DNA from: Coriolopsis trogii
Lineage: Eukaryota; Basidiomycota; Agaricomycetes; Polyporales; Polyporaceae
DNA: 64,000 bases
Assembly: GCA_020543525.1 (NCBI GenBank)
Contig: JAHYIO010000039.1
Coordinates: 310,001-374,000, forward strand
Reading direction: 5' to 3'
Below, piece by piece: positions 11,088-23,278 of this stretch. The notes below the pieces were generated by a model. That model saw only the letters and a program-made list of their open reading frames with translations. It did no database searches and was not told where the DNA came from. Numbering within the stretch: position 1 is the first letter of the stretch; each line of letters begins with the position of its first letter. Both the position numbers and the translations under genes were made by a program.

Positions 11088-13012
11088 CTATCCCAACCTG
11101 AACTCCTGAAGCGTCTTCGGGGGATGCGACGCCTTCCGACCCTTCAAGTTCTTCCTCTTGCCTCTCTCAGTCCGAGTCGCAGTCTTGCGCCGATGCAGCA
11201 CCTTGTCGGGGGTGGCTGTCCTCCCGAAGAAAATGCGTCGGCTGGGCCCTGGCCCCTCGTTGTCCGCATCGTAGCGTACGCTGACACCACGGATGCTCGC
11301 ATATGGTGTCTCGACATGCTGACCGATCGCCTCTCCATCTTCATCCATCGGCGAGGCTGGCCTATTTCCGACAGGTGCATTTTCCTCGGGGCCTTCGTCA
11401 AGCCCACCGACGCCGTTAAAGGCAGCCACGAACGACATACGCTCGTCATCGTCGTTGCGCATGCCATTATCAGGACGGCTACCGCCTGCGTGTCCGCCTT
11501 TGCTTCCAGCGCCACCCGGGGAGGGCGGCCTATCGCTCGCTTGATTGCGTTGTCCTTGGGCTGCATTCTTCCTGAGGGTTCGCTCCTGTTTGAAGAGGCG
11601 CTGTCGCTTGGGTGAAGGGCCTGAGGTCATACTCGGGTCCGCAGAGGTCTCGACCTCTTCAACAAGCGGTCGGGTCTTCGTGGGCCGGGGATTGAGTCCG
11701 GGAGCGGATTGATTCAATCGAGTCTTCACTGCCAGCGGAGATTCCATAGCAGCCTGTTTCAGTCGCTCTAAATTGAACCCACCGTCCCATTCGGGACTAG
11801 TATTCTGGTCTGATGACGTCGCCGGTGAAGAGGTTGCTCCGATGCCCCACCCTTTGTCTCGTTGCTCAATCAATCCTGCGAGCTTTTGACGTATGGCATT
11901 TGAAACGATAAGTTCTTCATCGAACTAGCTTGTCATGAGTCGACTGAAGCAATTATTTGGCATAAGGAATTGAACTTCTCACCTCAGGGTTGAATCTGGG
12001 ACGCGAAGTTGGCTTCTTCCCCGGTGGGGACATCCAGGTCCGCTGGTAGTTGCAGACCGGACGATACTGGGTCAAGGGGAGTCTCATCGCGTAGCAGAAC
12101 TCTGGAGAGAGGGATGCCTGATAGCGTTCCTCGCGACCAGGAATGAAGTCAAAGACGGGGGCGGTGAAAAACTCGATCTTGGGTAGAGGTCGGTTCTCCA
12201 GCTCAGCGATCTTGTCGTCGTACCACTGAACGAACGCCGCTAACTCTGCTTCCGACAAGCGCCCAGTCACCGGTGGAGGATCGTCCGGGAGGGGCCTCTT
12301 GATTTCTCCGGCGGGTCTTGCCCACGTGAACTGGGAGAAGTAGACCCCTACAATGAGGAGTACGTGGATCTGCTCCCAGCCTGGGTTGTGTGCGAACGCC
12401 GCCATGGCCTGCTTCCAAGTCTGCTCAATGGCCTTCTCCGTTGACCTCTGCGCAGACAGCCAAGCCTCCTCACTGTCCCAGGGTACCTTTGTATCCAGAG
12501 GCTTTATCTCCCACAGATCAATGGGGAGGGTCTCGTAGCGGCGGTTGCCATCCGCGTCCTTATCCTGGCTCGCCTTGATGAAGGTCCGCACGAAGTCTGG
12601 CAGCTGCTCGTTGAAGAGCTCATCCTTCGTGACTGGGTTCCCGTTTTGATCGAGAGGCATGTCGGTCGTTCCAAGCACAGCCTGGGGGATGTGGGAGATC
12701 GTGACATGCGGGAAGTCGGGGTGCCCGATGGTGTTGCTGACGTTCGAGATTATATGGTTGTAGACCCCATACAAGGCGGACTCGGACTGGCGGTTTTGAT
12801 ACGCGAAGCCCAGCTTCTGTGCAAGATGAGCTTCAAAGTTCTGTTGCTCAACAACCAAATGCTAATGAAGCACGAGATTGTAACCAGGTCAGTCGGTTCA
12901 CACCTTGGTTAAGAGAATATCTAGTATATGAACGTACCTTTTCCGAGGTGTGCAGGGTCTCGTGGGCCACTGTCCGCTTTTGGCCTTTCCCCTTTTTCGA
13001 CTTAGCCGGCAT
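11088..13012 (-). CDS. Family B protein, copy B2 (PD-(D/E)XK-nuclease-like)
   Basis: Three exons in frame: 13012-12938 (25 codons, very basic: MPAKSKKGKGQKRT), 12861-11983 (293 codons) and 11924-11088 (278 codons), 596 aa. Nuclease-like motifs are LPDFVRT (Asp114) and LPIDLWEIKP (Glu143, Lys145), then EQTWKQAMAAFAHNPGW and VLLIVGVYFSQFTW. The loop between the Asp and the Glu-x-Lys is shorter than in B1 and B3, so the family tolerates insertions there but keeps the acidic/lysine pairs. The tail has GPSPKRQRLFKQE and a basic C-terminus with ERGKRKNLKGRK, suggesting nuclear location and possibly DNA contact. The intron phases match B1. Upstream on the same strand is pseudogene A4, downstream is A3. 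The copy is intact. Confidence 0.72.
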
Positions 13013-13833
13013 GGTGCTGAATGAGTGCGAAAGATTCGAGGCTGATGCACGGGTGTGGCGGAGAAAGGGAAAGAGGTGCGCCGAACTTGCATGGGCGCCT
13101 TTGTGGAGGCTTTTGTCCCGCAAGTTGCTCGTGTTTACCTGCATTTGGCAATCCAGGCAGAGGCTTTTGGAGCTCTCTAATCATTTAATCTGCTGTAGGA
13201 GCATGACTGTAGACTAAAATGCACCAAACACGACACTCAGACATTCTCCCGTTCCGTGAGCCACTGTACTAGATAGTAACCAGCCGTAACCGATGATGTA
13301 CATGGTGGGCTAGTGACGGGAAGGTTGATAGCTAATTCCCGCTCTGCATCATAATCTTTCTTAGAAAAATGGTACAGCCATGACCTCAGGTATCCCGGCC
13401 GGGGTCAAGAGCCTGAGATGTCTTCTAGAGTTGAACTCTGCCATGCTATGTCGTATATACTACTGTTCAACGAGAATTATAGTACATTACTGACGCGTGC
13501 GTTACATGCCAAAATGTCAGATACAGTCGCACGAGCAGTGATTCAACACATCCTAATGAAAGGACGGTGATTGTAGGCTATGTCGGAGCACATCGAGTAT
13601 GAGTAGCAAGTGTGTTGCGGTTTGATCATCGGAGTGCCAGAGAGCATGCACAATATACGAGCTCAACAGCCAGGAGTAAAACTCATGGAGGTTGAAGAGA
13701 AACAGAAAAGACGGGCAAAGCACCCGTATGGTTGGCTCTCGCGCGATTTGGAGGATATTGTGAAACATCGGCATATAGAAAAGGCGTTTCATAATGGCTA
13801 TGCCGAAGTAAATGAAATGCAAAGCGAAGCAGA
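13013..13833. other. Gap between A4 and B2
   Basis: The part next to B2 is likely its promoter and leader. The rest (about 13200-13830) is AT-richer and shows no feature. Confidence 0.4.
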
Positions 13834-14626
13834 TCATCCTCTCAAGCGCTGACAGATAGGGATTGAGATTATCCAACCACGACGAAGACGAGTAACTTAC
13901 CTGGCGGTTCTGGATACCACCACTGCAGTTTTGAAGACTGTCCCGTCATCTCGTCCATCGCCTCCCCTATAATCTTCACTCCATCGTCCCACGTGCCGAA
14001 GACTTGAGCCAAGTCAAACTGCTCATCGATGTTGTAGTTGTCCCAGACGTACAGGACACCGTCAAAGTCCTTCGAAAGCAGATACCCGATGTCGAGCGGA
14101 AGGCCAGACGACTGCGCAAGCGATTGCATACGATGATTCAAGCGTGTTTCTGCATTTATCTGAGAAGCTTGGGATCGCGATGAAACTTTTCAGGAAGGTC
14201 GGCAAAGTCCATCTCCGAGTTGCCCTCGAATTACTCGCGTACGTCCTCCATGATATGAAAGAGAAGGTGATGGCGTTTAGCGTACTCGAGTGCCTGTTCA
14301 TACTTGAACGGCCACCCGTAGTAGCGTAGTAAGGGCTTCGTGCCGCTGCTGCCAAGGTGGTCCGGACTGATGATGTCTACGAGGTCCATCCGGCTGGCCG
14401 ACCTCTTCCGCTTCTGAAGAGACCCTAGGTCAATAAATGGAACAAGCCTCATTGAACCAACGTGTCACACCTTATGCTCCACGTCCGATACGTTCAACGT
14501 TGTGGGGGTGGTTGCCCGATTCCAGGTGGTCCTGTGAATCTTGCGTGCAGCGATTGCGTCCTTCTGGTTAGCTAGTCTTTTGCGCCTCGCTGAGGCACGT
14601 GCGATACAGATATGCGTCGAGGGCAT
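13834..14626 (-). pseudogene. Family A pseudogene, copy A4
   Basis: The exon structure of the family is still visible: 14626-14471 (52 codons), 14413 to about 13895 and the micro-exon 13848-13834 (R-L-R-G-stop). Exon 2 is broken. Three in-frame stops lie near 14230, 14158 and 14140. Against A7, one is a Glu codon turned to TAA, one a Ser codon turned to TGA, and the first falls at an aromatic position. A 1-nt loss follows in the stretch matching A7's GTATGCAATACGC, and a 5-nt loss lies near the end, turning WWHSW into WWYPE. The sequence is closest to A6 in exon 1 (both start MPSTHICIA) and to A7 in the second half. Segment C lies immediately upstream. Confidence 0.85.
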
Positions 14627-14749
14627 GATGGTAGAGTGGACGGGTTAGGGGTGAGAGAACAAAGAAGGCCCGGTGTGAGCACGATGAATGGTGGATTGCA
14701 ACTTCGAGTTGACCATTTTGGACAGTCATGCGTCACGCCTGCATGGCGC

Positions 14750-15109
14750 CCACATAGTCGGAACCCGGCCTTCAGCAGCGTAGTGACTTGGAGAGTCCGA
14801 GGCAGATATAGCTGTTAGAGTGGGATTCAATGTGAGTGGACTGGCAGACGTAGCAGTCAGGATGAACGAGACAGATACTGCGCACCGCCAGCAATCGCAA
14901 TCCGTGAGAGCCGCCAAAGCCGAACAACGGTCGCTCATTGTGCCAGTGGTGTGCCACCACATTGTCCTTTCTAGCGTGGTGTTCTACCGCTTGGCCGCCC
15001 CATGCGCCACGCGTTCCATCTCTCGGATCACCTCGAGCTCTGCGGCAGCTACTTTTGCGACGCACTGTTCGAGAAGCGCGTCCACGATCCGTAACGACGA
15101 GGACGCCAT
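14750..15109 (-). repeat. Segment C, copy 2
   Basis: Minus-strand segment starting ATGGCGTCC at 15109. It has a 40-codon ORF (containing RIVDALLEQC and ELEVIREMERVA) ending at a conserved AAGCGGTAG. A second conserved block follows, containing ATCCTGACTGCTACGTCTGC. It matches 29744-30070 on the plus strand, and the similarity continues through the upstream region into A4 and A6 exon 1. The short ORF may be a first exon of a lost gene or a leader; I do not recognise it. The stretch 15110-15906 holds nothing else I can support. Confidence 0.6.
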
Positions 15110-15906
15110 ACGAACTCACTAAGATACAACTCACCTTTCCGGGTAACGTTTGTACTCATGGTAGCAATGCGTATGCCTTGTGGAAAGACGCGATGAACTG
15201 CAGTGTAACGGATGCGTATAAGCACAGCAGTGTCGACGGAGGAAGAGTGGAATTGCGGAGGCAATCGTCTCTGGGCGTCTGTAAGTCCATTTTGGGAGGC
15301 AACAATATGGAACGCCGTGACGTCATGTACTGCCTGGACATTCGAAGCCGGTTAATCCTCATTGCGGAAACGGTGGCAAACAGAGTGCATTCGACATATA
15401 GGTTGTCTCGATGTGAATGCAAGAAATGAGAAATTGTTTAGCTCATTACTATAAGGCGAGCCCCATAGGACTGCGGAGGAATTGCAAACGGAATCGTGCG
15501 GTCTTACCGCGGGGGACATCTAATCAACTCAAAAAAATCCACCAACTTCCTCTCCTCGGATCCTCTGTCGCACACTATGATACCCTATCCACGTACAAGT
15601 CGAAGGCATTGTCGATCGTTCGCCAACTCCTAGTGGGGGTGTTGAGATGACTAGGAAGGCGTCTTTATATGGAGAGCCTCTGAACGCGTTGACGAGAGAC
15701 GAGCAACGTGACGACGAACGATACATTCATATACGTGCGGCTACTAAGCGTCGTCTCCCGTGACAGGAAGTCGAGCGCCGATAAGGCTACGAGTACTAGT
15801 GTGAGACGAGCTATAGACCGCATGTCACAACATCGACTGTGTCCAGGTTGGTTTCGCCCACTCAAGATCACAATATTGATACAGCGAGTGCTACTGGCGC
15901 AGACGT

Positions 15907-18035
15907 CTATCCACTCTTGGCCCCTGCGACGCTCATCACTAGATTGAGCAACTTCTGATAGTCCGGCGTCCCAAGACCAGTAACCTTGCAGACGCGTGAT
16001 GTTAGTATCATGAACAGTTCACAAGATCCGACCATGCTTACTGGGTCCCAGCCCGGGAGCGCAGGGAAGCCTTGTGCGCCACAGCCAGGGTTGCTCCCGA
16101 CAGTGATGTCGTTGAGTGCGCTCGCGCCCTGCGAGTACAACAACGGGTTGATGAATCCGAGCGTCGGCAAGCCCGCGTTCAGTCGTTGCTCGTTGAGCAG
16201 GGCCACGACGCTCGCGAAAGTCGGCGTGGACGCACTCGTGCCGAGCACGAACTCCTGGAAACTATCGAGCTGGATGATGAAGTTGACGGACTGCGCAGAG
16301 ACGTCAGGGAACCCGCGGCCTGAGGCGTTGAATAGTCCCGCGTTGGTAGAGCCGAGCGCTGCGAGATATCCCGCGACAGCCGCGTCCTGATAAGAAGGAC
16401 GAGGGAAGATGCTGGAGAAGCCCCCGCCAGAGAAGGAGGCAGAGACCTCAGGGATGCCTTGCGTTCCGCCGACAGATGTGAGGCTGCGGGATACAGTTGT
16501 CAGCGCGACGTACAAATGGAGTGAGCTCACGCACGCACAAAGGGCATCCGCTGGGGAACGTGGCAGCAAACTGCGTTGCGTCACACAGGCTATTGAACGA
16601 AAAGCTGTATACGCCGTTGTCTCCTGAGCAGTAGAAAACGCTCGATCCGCGCGCCCCGAGCTGTGCGTAAGTGTTGCAAAGCGACCTGCCACAAGACATA
16701 GATGGTCAATATCAACATCCAGCAATGATCTTGGGGAATCTAACTCACTCTGCGAGGTCCACCGCGAACTCGAAGTCGCTCTCGTTGAAACCGTAGCTGA
16801 CACTCAAGACTGGTGGGACCTCAGATTCCGCCAGCAACGCGTTTGCGAGATCGATGAAACCGTTCGCGAAGTTGTTGCCGTCGGAGAAGAAGTCGACGGG
16901 AACGCCAGTAGCGACACCCAAAGTATACTGCAGATCGAGACACTACGTGTATTGGGAGTGCAGATCAGCCGTGTCCCTCGATCAGGATGTCAACGCGACT
17001 TACAGCTTCGAGTGTACCAGGACCGCTGGTGATACCCCCATCAACAGACGTGACGGTGTAGGTGGGCACAGGATTTACATCAGGACGGAAGTCCCGGAAG
17101 AATGTCTGCAAGACGAACGCGAACAGGGCTTCCATAAGCGCTTCCAGCATACGAGCTCACAGTTAGGACATACTTGAATGTCAGCCTGTGGACAGAATTC
17201 ACTCAAGAATCCAGCCACAGCGAGGCTGTTCGCAGGGTTCGTCGCTCGAGTCGAGGGGATATTGTAGAGGTCCTGGAGACACACTGGGGTGATCTGCGAA
17301 CTGCAGGACGCAGGGGGCGTTGCACGCTCGGTCTTCTTCGGTGGTTGAACAACGTCAATTGTTTGCTTGCTCAAAACGGCTTGCGGGATGAACCTGGCCA
17401 TGCGAATCAGAACTCGCGCCTGATCTGGGACGGCTTTGAGACGTACTGGTTCGTTGGGAAAATGAACTTCAGGTGTTCCTGTACATCTTCTGGCAAGGAT
17501 ATCGACATCGTGCGCGTCACCTGCGTGTTCGTGCTCTTGTCCATGAACGTGGTGAAGTTGGCGCCGAGCAGCGGGTTTGCGATATGCACCGAAATCTCGG
17601 CACGCAACATGTCTCCAGATGGAGACACAACTTTCGGCGTAATATTGTTTTTCGCCAGCCAATCTGTCACGACCTTCACGCTCTCAGGCTTGGGAGCAAC
17701 GAACGCTTCGACCTACGACGCAGTGTGAGCGTCTTTATCGCGCACTGGCATTGATAGGTAGCCAAGGAGATCATGAGGCGCATGCTCACCTCGGACTTTG
17801 AGAGATGTTTGCCATATTTGGGGTTAGCGGGGTCACTAACGTCCATCAAAGCCACATGGAGACCATCGATGTTGTTCGGGGGAAGAGCAAAGGTGAGCGT
17901 AACGGTCGATTCAGGGGCCGCAGGATGAAGCGGAACGAAGCTGGGGTGAGGCTTCGCGCTGAGCTGCAAGGCATCGGCTCCTAGAAACAGAGCAAAGAGG
18001 CACAGAGTAGTGAACGGGCGTGCGAGTGCCACCAT
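15907..18035 (-). CDS. Secreted sedolisin (peptidase family S53, tripeptidyl-peptidase type)
   Basis: A serine-carboxyl peptidase that cleaves peptides in acid surroundings outside the cell. Exon 1 (18035-17790) starts with a signal peptide (MVALARPFTTLCLFALFLG) and the pro-kumamolisin activation domain (HVALMDVSDPANPKYGKHLS), which continues in exon 2 from 17712. The catalytic domain shows Glu and Asp four residues apart across an intron (LEA|CLDLQYTLG), the oxyanion Asp in YCSGDNGV, SVGGTQG, a Gly-rich SFSGGGFS, and the catalytic Ser in GTSASTPTFASVVALLNE. The end VTGLGTPDYQKLL is usual. An in-frame upstream ATG at 18131 would bury the signal peptide, so 18035 is preferred. About seven short introns; the join near 17400-17460 is not fully resolved. 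It probably serves nutrition by protein breakdown. Confidence 0.85.
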
Positions 18036-19829
18036 GCCGATCTTATTGATGCCGTGGGTCTCGGGGTGTAGTACTTCAGGCCTGGAGGGACAGCTGAGAG
18101 AGCGATGCGAACTCTTATACTGATTCGCCATCCAGCGGTGATGGCGAAGTCGAGTCTATTAGGACTTTGCTGCCGACGCCCATGGGACATATCCTCCCAT
18201 CTGGACAGGCACCGCCGAAGCCGTTCCCTCGACTTCTGGGAGCATACGACCATCCATCAAATGCACTTGTCAACGATGTGCTTCCGGACCGACCGAGTCA
18301 ACGGAGTTAGAAACCACAGAGGATGATGGTTGAGCGCGCTCACGTAAACCGCGCGTCAAACTCAGATGCAAACTGAGCTGCTTCGCTGCCATGCAAAATA
18401 GGACATGGTCTAGACACCGCCCGAAGTACAGTAACGGGAACAAAGGAATGCCAGAGACGCCGATAGAAGCCAGCGGATTGCACCTTTCAATATCAAATAT
18501 GCAATGGAGCTGATGCTGGGTCAGCGGCACACGGGAAGATGTGCTATCAGTCGGGTCTACCGAGGCATATACAGACACCGTGTGACATACTTCTGGTAGG
18601 TGAAGGAGTCCCACTCGGGGATGCCGCGTTGGCTGAACGCTGTATCATGCGGCGAGAGTAAGACTGGCGCCGTGCATACCCACAAGGATAGCGTTCAATG
18701 GAAATATTTGGCATCGGGCGTCGAGAATTGTCTGATGGAACAAGGTGGAATGCCTTCCTATTAGCAATCGTTGGTCAATCGGAAACCGAAGAGTGCTCAC
18801 AATGCAATATCTGGCAGGTCTCGTCGTCTTCCTCATCGCCGTATTATGCCCTATTAGATCGCAGTGCCTTGGTAAAAATATGCACCATACCAGATGTTCA
18901 GGACCTAGATGTAGCCCGCCCGTCCCCGAGACCGAACAGCGTACCGGTTCGAGAAAACAGATGATGTTGACAACTCGAGGAGCAGGAGGAATATTTCAGA
19001 GAGCTGGAGCCCCGGAGGCATGTCTAATATTATTAATCCTGGACAATCGTAATCCGCAAGCTTAGTAGCTGCAATGTGCGGTGGTTCATGGCAGGGTTTC
19101 GTCGGTTGCGTAGCCCAGCATGCACTGATCGCGAGCTGAAAGACCTCTGCGTCCATGGCCTTACCCAGCGTTTTGGTGGAGAAAATTTGTCGTTGAGGTG
19201 CGCGGGAATTGTGAGAGCGCCGTGTTTGACTATCTGAGGGACTGATGGACTGTGGGAGGCGGAGGTAAGTAGTAGGCGGGAGAGAAGCTTTGCAGTGGAC
19301 GCGGCAAACTTTGATGGGCGTCCCATGAGGAGTCCAAACTGGGCGACGATACTAAACGCCATGACGTCATAAGCTCATCCTCGTATCACTCCAGTTCTCG
19401 CTGCCAGAGCAGGGAAGGACCAGTCAGTTAGAGGTGACCAGATGGAGCAATCGAAAGCACCTGGTGGATGCAGAAGATGAACAATTGTTTAGTCCGATGC
19501 GAGTACCTCTGGCGCCGAATAGCATGCGTGAGGTCTTTGACCGTCGTATGTTACCTTCCCTTCCAAGAAGTCAGACGCTGTGAATACGGCCGTAAGGGAC
19601 ACCGAAGGTTCGAATAGGAAGCTCGGGAAAAGTAGGGATCTTGGAGGACTTCCCAAAGGAAAGTCGGAACTGTTGCGGGGGCGTATTGTGAATTGTGTAG
19701 AGAGCAACTATTGTACATGAGGTGTTCATCTTCTACGCTGCACCTCGATATCAGTGAAACCTTACACAAAATGTCCGAGCGACTCACCGTACTCTAAATC
19801 CTTGCATCCCAACTGCCCCAGTCTCCGGA
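18036..19829. other. Gap, possible unrecognised exons
   Basis: About 1.8 kb between the sedolisin and Hikeshi. A minus-strand ORF at 19033-19362 followed by one at 18905-19156 could be exons of a small gene, but neither shows a family I know and the splice junction is weak. Otherwise nothing is recognised. Confidence 0.3.
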
Positions 19830-20563
19830 CTATTCTTGTCTCTCCAAAAATCCGACTCCAGAATTCCGAACCTTGGAGACGAAGTTCTCGTACCATTTCG
19901 CGATCATCCCCATAGGTATCATGAGATCGGGTGACATAGCACTCGGGTTCCCGCCCACAAAGCTTGATACGTAGTTGAACAGATTTTTCACTATGCGCTC
20001 GGCCATGAGGGTCGCGTCGGCGACCGGGTTTGCGTTCGTGCGTGCGACGGCCGAAGGGAGGGTGGCGACCTCCTGCATGATTTGCGGCAGTGGCTCGATG
20101 GAGAGCCCAAGAAAGGCAGTCACATCTGACGGAGCTGCATCGGATGCTGCGCCGGTGAAGACGGCATGCGCGTTAGTGGATTGGGCGGAGTAGGTACCGC
20201 GTAGGCGGAAGATGGCTGATGGTTTTTCGTTGGACAGCCTGCACGGTATGTGGTTGATTCGCGTACCGTGTGCGAGGAGAAAATGAAGAAACTCACATGC
20301 CTAGCAGCTGGAATCCCTTCTCTGGCCAGTAAAAGTGTACTGTGGCGCCATAGCCTTCTGGGAACGGTACTACATACGGTTCATCAATCGGCATGAATAC
20401 CAGTCGTGCAAAAGATAGTACAGCGCGGCGCACCTGTTCCAAGTAGGAAGACACATACATGGTTTATGGATCCTGCGGCGGGCAACTCGAAGATGGCATG
20501 AGTCTCGTCGATCTGCTGCAAGTTCGTCTGAACGGGGCGACCAGCGACCAAGCACCCAAACAT
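19830..20563 (-). CDS. opi10: Hikeshi/OPI10 family protein (Hsp70 nuclear import)
   Basis: Three exons, 20563-20434, 20369-20297 and 20238-19830, join in frame to 203 aa, close to the usual length of about 200. The N-terminal domain begins [17 protein letters not shown], with [35 protein letters not shown] and [20 protein letters not shown]. The C-terminal part has [22 protein letters not shown] and a terminal WYENFVSKV. In animals Hikeshi carries Hsp70 into the nucleus during heat stress; the yeast member Opi10 was named from an inositol-overproduction phenotype. Introns are short with GT-AG ends, one splitting the Met codon in LLGM|L. The gene is single, complete and ordinary. Confidence 0.9.
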
Positions 20564-21227
20564 GTCGGCTGTATCTGATGCAGAGGAGAGCGGGACCTAG
20601 GAAGATGCGTCGAGACGTTCAAAATCGTGAAGCTGAGAGAACCTGAGCAGGACGCTCTTGAGTGAGCAAGGGGGGTGGGTGTAGGTCCCAGGGCGGACGT
20701 TGTTCGAGGACGTTCGCGCGACATCGTGGTGGAGCGCGACGCGCTGCGAGACCGCGCGCCCGCGCCTATGTTCCGCGATCATGTGACGAAGCTATGGGCT
20801 CGCGCTCAGGGCCGCGGCGTTGCCGGTCTCTCTTTCTCGCTGCAACATCGAACACCAAGACCCCTCCATGCCCATTGTCACCAGTTCCAAAGCCCAGAAT
20901 CCACTCACTGCCGAACAATCGGACTTATGAGCAGCGCAAGAACTCATCTTCGTCAGCGGGGACGACATATCTCGCGGTCGTCTCGGTCAAGAGATGGATG
21001 AAAGATTCCGCCTCATGTGTTACGAGCCTTGAGCGAGTGCTTGGGAGGCATCGGGGACTCGTGTAACCGACTACCGTGGACGTCATCGATTCTGGTCACC
21101 GAGGAAGGCTTTCCCACGAACCCCTAGAATCTTCCTCGGCGAGATTATAAATCGCATTCCAATGTTCAGACGGTACGCATAACAACATCTCCCCCCACTC
21201 GCTTTCTCTACCAATCCCAAGTCTGAG
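20564..21227. other. Divergent promoter region between Hikeshi and the MDR reductase
   Basis: The two genes are transcribed away from each other. A TATA-like TTATAAAT lies at 21145-21152, about 76 bp before the reductase start. No further feature is seen. Confidence 0.4.
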
Positions 21228-22830
21228 ATGGCTCCAGTAACCAACGGACGTTTCCTGTTCAACGAAGTGCCCACAGGTGAGCTGGGATCAGCGTCGGGTG
21301 CGACAAGTTCCTGAGCAACCCCGGGCTATTCAGGCTTCCCGGTGCCCGGAAAGACGACGGTGTACGACAAGTCGCAGACGATCGATCTTGACGCCCCTCT
21401 CAATGGCGGTTTCCTCATCAAGACCCTCGTGCTCTCCATCGACCCGTATATGCGGGGTCGCATGCGCGCCCCTGAGGCGAAGAGCTACAGCGTATGCTTT
21501 CCAATGTCACACATCGGCGTCGATATAGCTGACAGTCTCCCTACCGCAGCCTCCATACACTCTGGGAGAGCCGTAAGTGACCCATGATGCCATTCCTGAC
21601 ATTGCACTTATACCTCGTCGTCTTGCGCCAGCCTAGCCAACTTTGGTGTCGGCGTGGTTGTCCGGTCCGAGAACCCCGAGGTCAAGGTTGGCGATCATCT
21701 ATATGGCTTCTACCGTAAGTCCGCCTGAATGGGCTAGATGAGGTCTTGCCTGACCGCATGACACGCGCAATGTCTAGCTTTCCAAGAGTACACGGTCCAG
21801 AACGACCCCAAGGCGTTCCGTGTAATTGACGGCCAGAACAACCTCCCATGGTCCGCGTATGTGGGTATATGCGGTATGCCTGGTAAGTCTCTTGGGGACT
21901 CTGTACAAGAAACGCCTGTCTCACTATCGATGACTGACAGGCGAGACGGCGTACTACGCATGGAAGGAATACGCTCAGCCGCAGAAGGTGCGTCACCAAT
22001 GATTGACATAGTTTGCAGCCATGTTGAGTCGTGCAGGGTGATGTTTTGTTCGTGACCACCGCCTCTGGTAAGTTTGAAGATCGCCACTGCCTACTGGAAG
22101 ATCAGCGTCGCTGATCACCTCTTGTTGCAACATAGGTCCGGTCGGAGCGTAAGCATACATTTTTATCTTCGCTCGCAACCTTCAGTGACATTCAGGGTCT
22201 GCAGTACGGTAGTTCAGCTGGCGAAGGCAGACGGCCTCAAGGTCATCGCGTCCGCAGGGTCCGACGAGAAGGTCGCGTTTGCCAAGGAGGTCGGTGCCGA
22301 CGTCGCCTTCAACTACAAGACGACCTCGACGAGGGAAGTCCTCGAGAAGGAGGGCCCAATCAATATGTATGTCCCTTTGCATTCACACTTCGCTCTTCAA
22401 ATTAATTCCGCACGCAGCTACTGGGACAACGTCGGTGGCGAGACGCTGGAGGCCGTGCTAGACAACGCCGCACAAGGAGCCCGCCTCATCGTGAGTTCTG
22501 TAGGGCATTTGTCCGAGATGCATGGCACTGACACATACTTTCGCACAGGAATGCGGCATGATCTCTGGCTACAACAGCAAGCCGTACCCCGTGAACAACC
22601 TGTTCAAGATAATTGGGCAGGAACTGCACATCCACGGCTTCATCGTGGGCACCCTGCGCCCGAAGTATGTCCAAGAGTTCTACTCGTCGTTCGTGCCCCG
22701 TGTTGCGAATGGGGAGATCAAGTACAAGGAGTATCTCGTGCGTGGGCTGGAGAATGCGGGGGAAGCTATTCTGGATGTCCAGAGCGGGAAGAACTTTGGC
22801 AAGTGCGTCGTCGTCGTTGCTGATGAGTGA
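21228..22830 (+). CDS. NADP-dependent MDR reductase (leukotriene-B4-dehydrogenase / alkenal reductase type)
   Basis: Medium-chain dehydrogenase/reductase without the zinc ligands of classical alcohol dehydrogenases. It begins MAPVTNGRFLFNEVP and has LSIDPYMRGRMR near residue 60, typical of the subfamily that reduces the C=C bond of enones and alkenals with NADPH. The chain continues VGDHLYGFYPFQEYT, CGMPGETAYYAW, the nucleotide-binding stretch ASGPVGAAVVQLAK with VIASAGSDEKV, FNYKT and YWDNVGGETLEAVLD. It ends GLENAGEAILDVQSGKNFGK. About eight introns of 50-60 nt interrupt the first two-thirds; the last exon starts near 22551 (ECGMISGYNS). It is probably a cytosolic detoxification enzyme for lipid-derived aldehydes; the true substrate cannot be told from sequence. 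Confidence 0.85.
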
Positions 22831-23278
22831 AGGCCTGGGTCTCGTGTACGTATATGAACAGTCGAAGTCGCAATAGTATGTATATTAGGATGACTCGCGT
22901 CCGCGTGTTGCTTCATTCACTTCTGCTCGCGAGTTCATCCGGCGCTCTGCGTTAGGGGTCAGGATTGGCAGCAGGTCGGATTCGTCGACGCACGCAAGCG
23001 GACTCTGGCGCGTCCGGGCCGCTACGTACATAGCGAGCGCCATTCCAGCGTCTACTTGTTTTCCGTCTTACGCGAGATGACTCGGCCTCGCGCTCATCGT
23101 CGCGCACGACGTGGACGACCTCTCAGCACCGCCGATCACGACTACTACGACGGGAGGCCGCAGCGGGCGACTCCTTTTGACAAGCCAGGAGATACCCAGC
23201 CGATAACTATCTGGTTCATCGGGGGTCCATTCGTACGCAGCCTGTCGAGCACTTGCCAGCCTAGGCTGCCTCGCCCCC

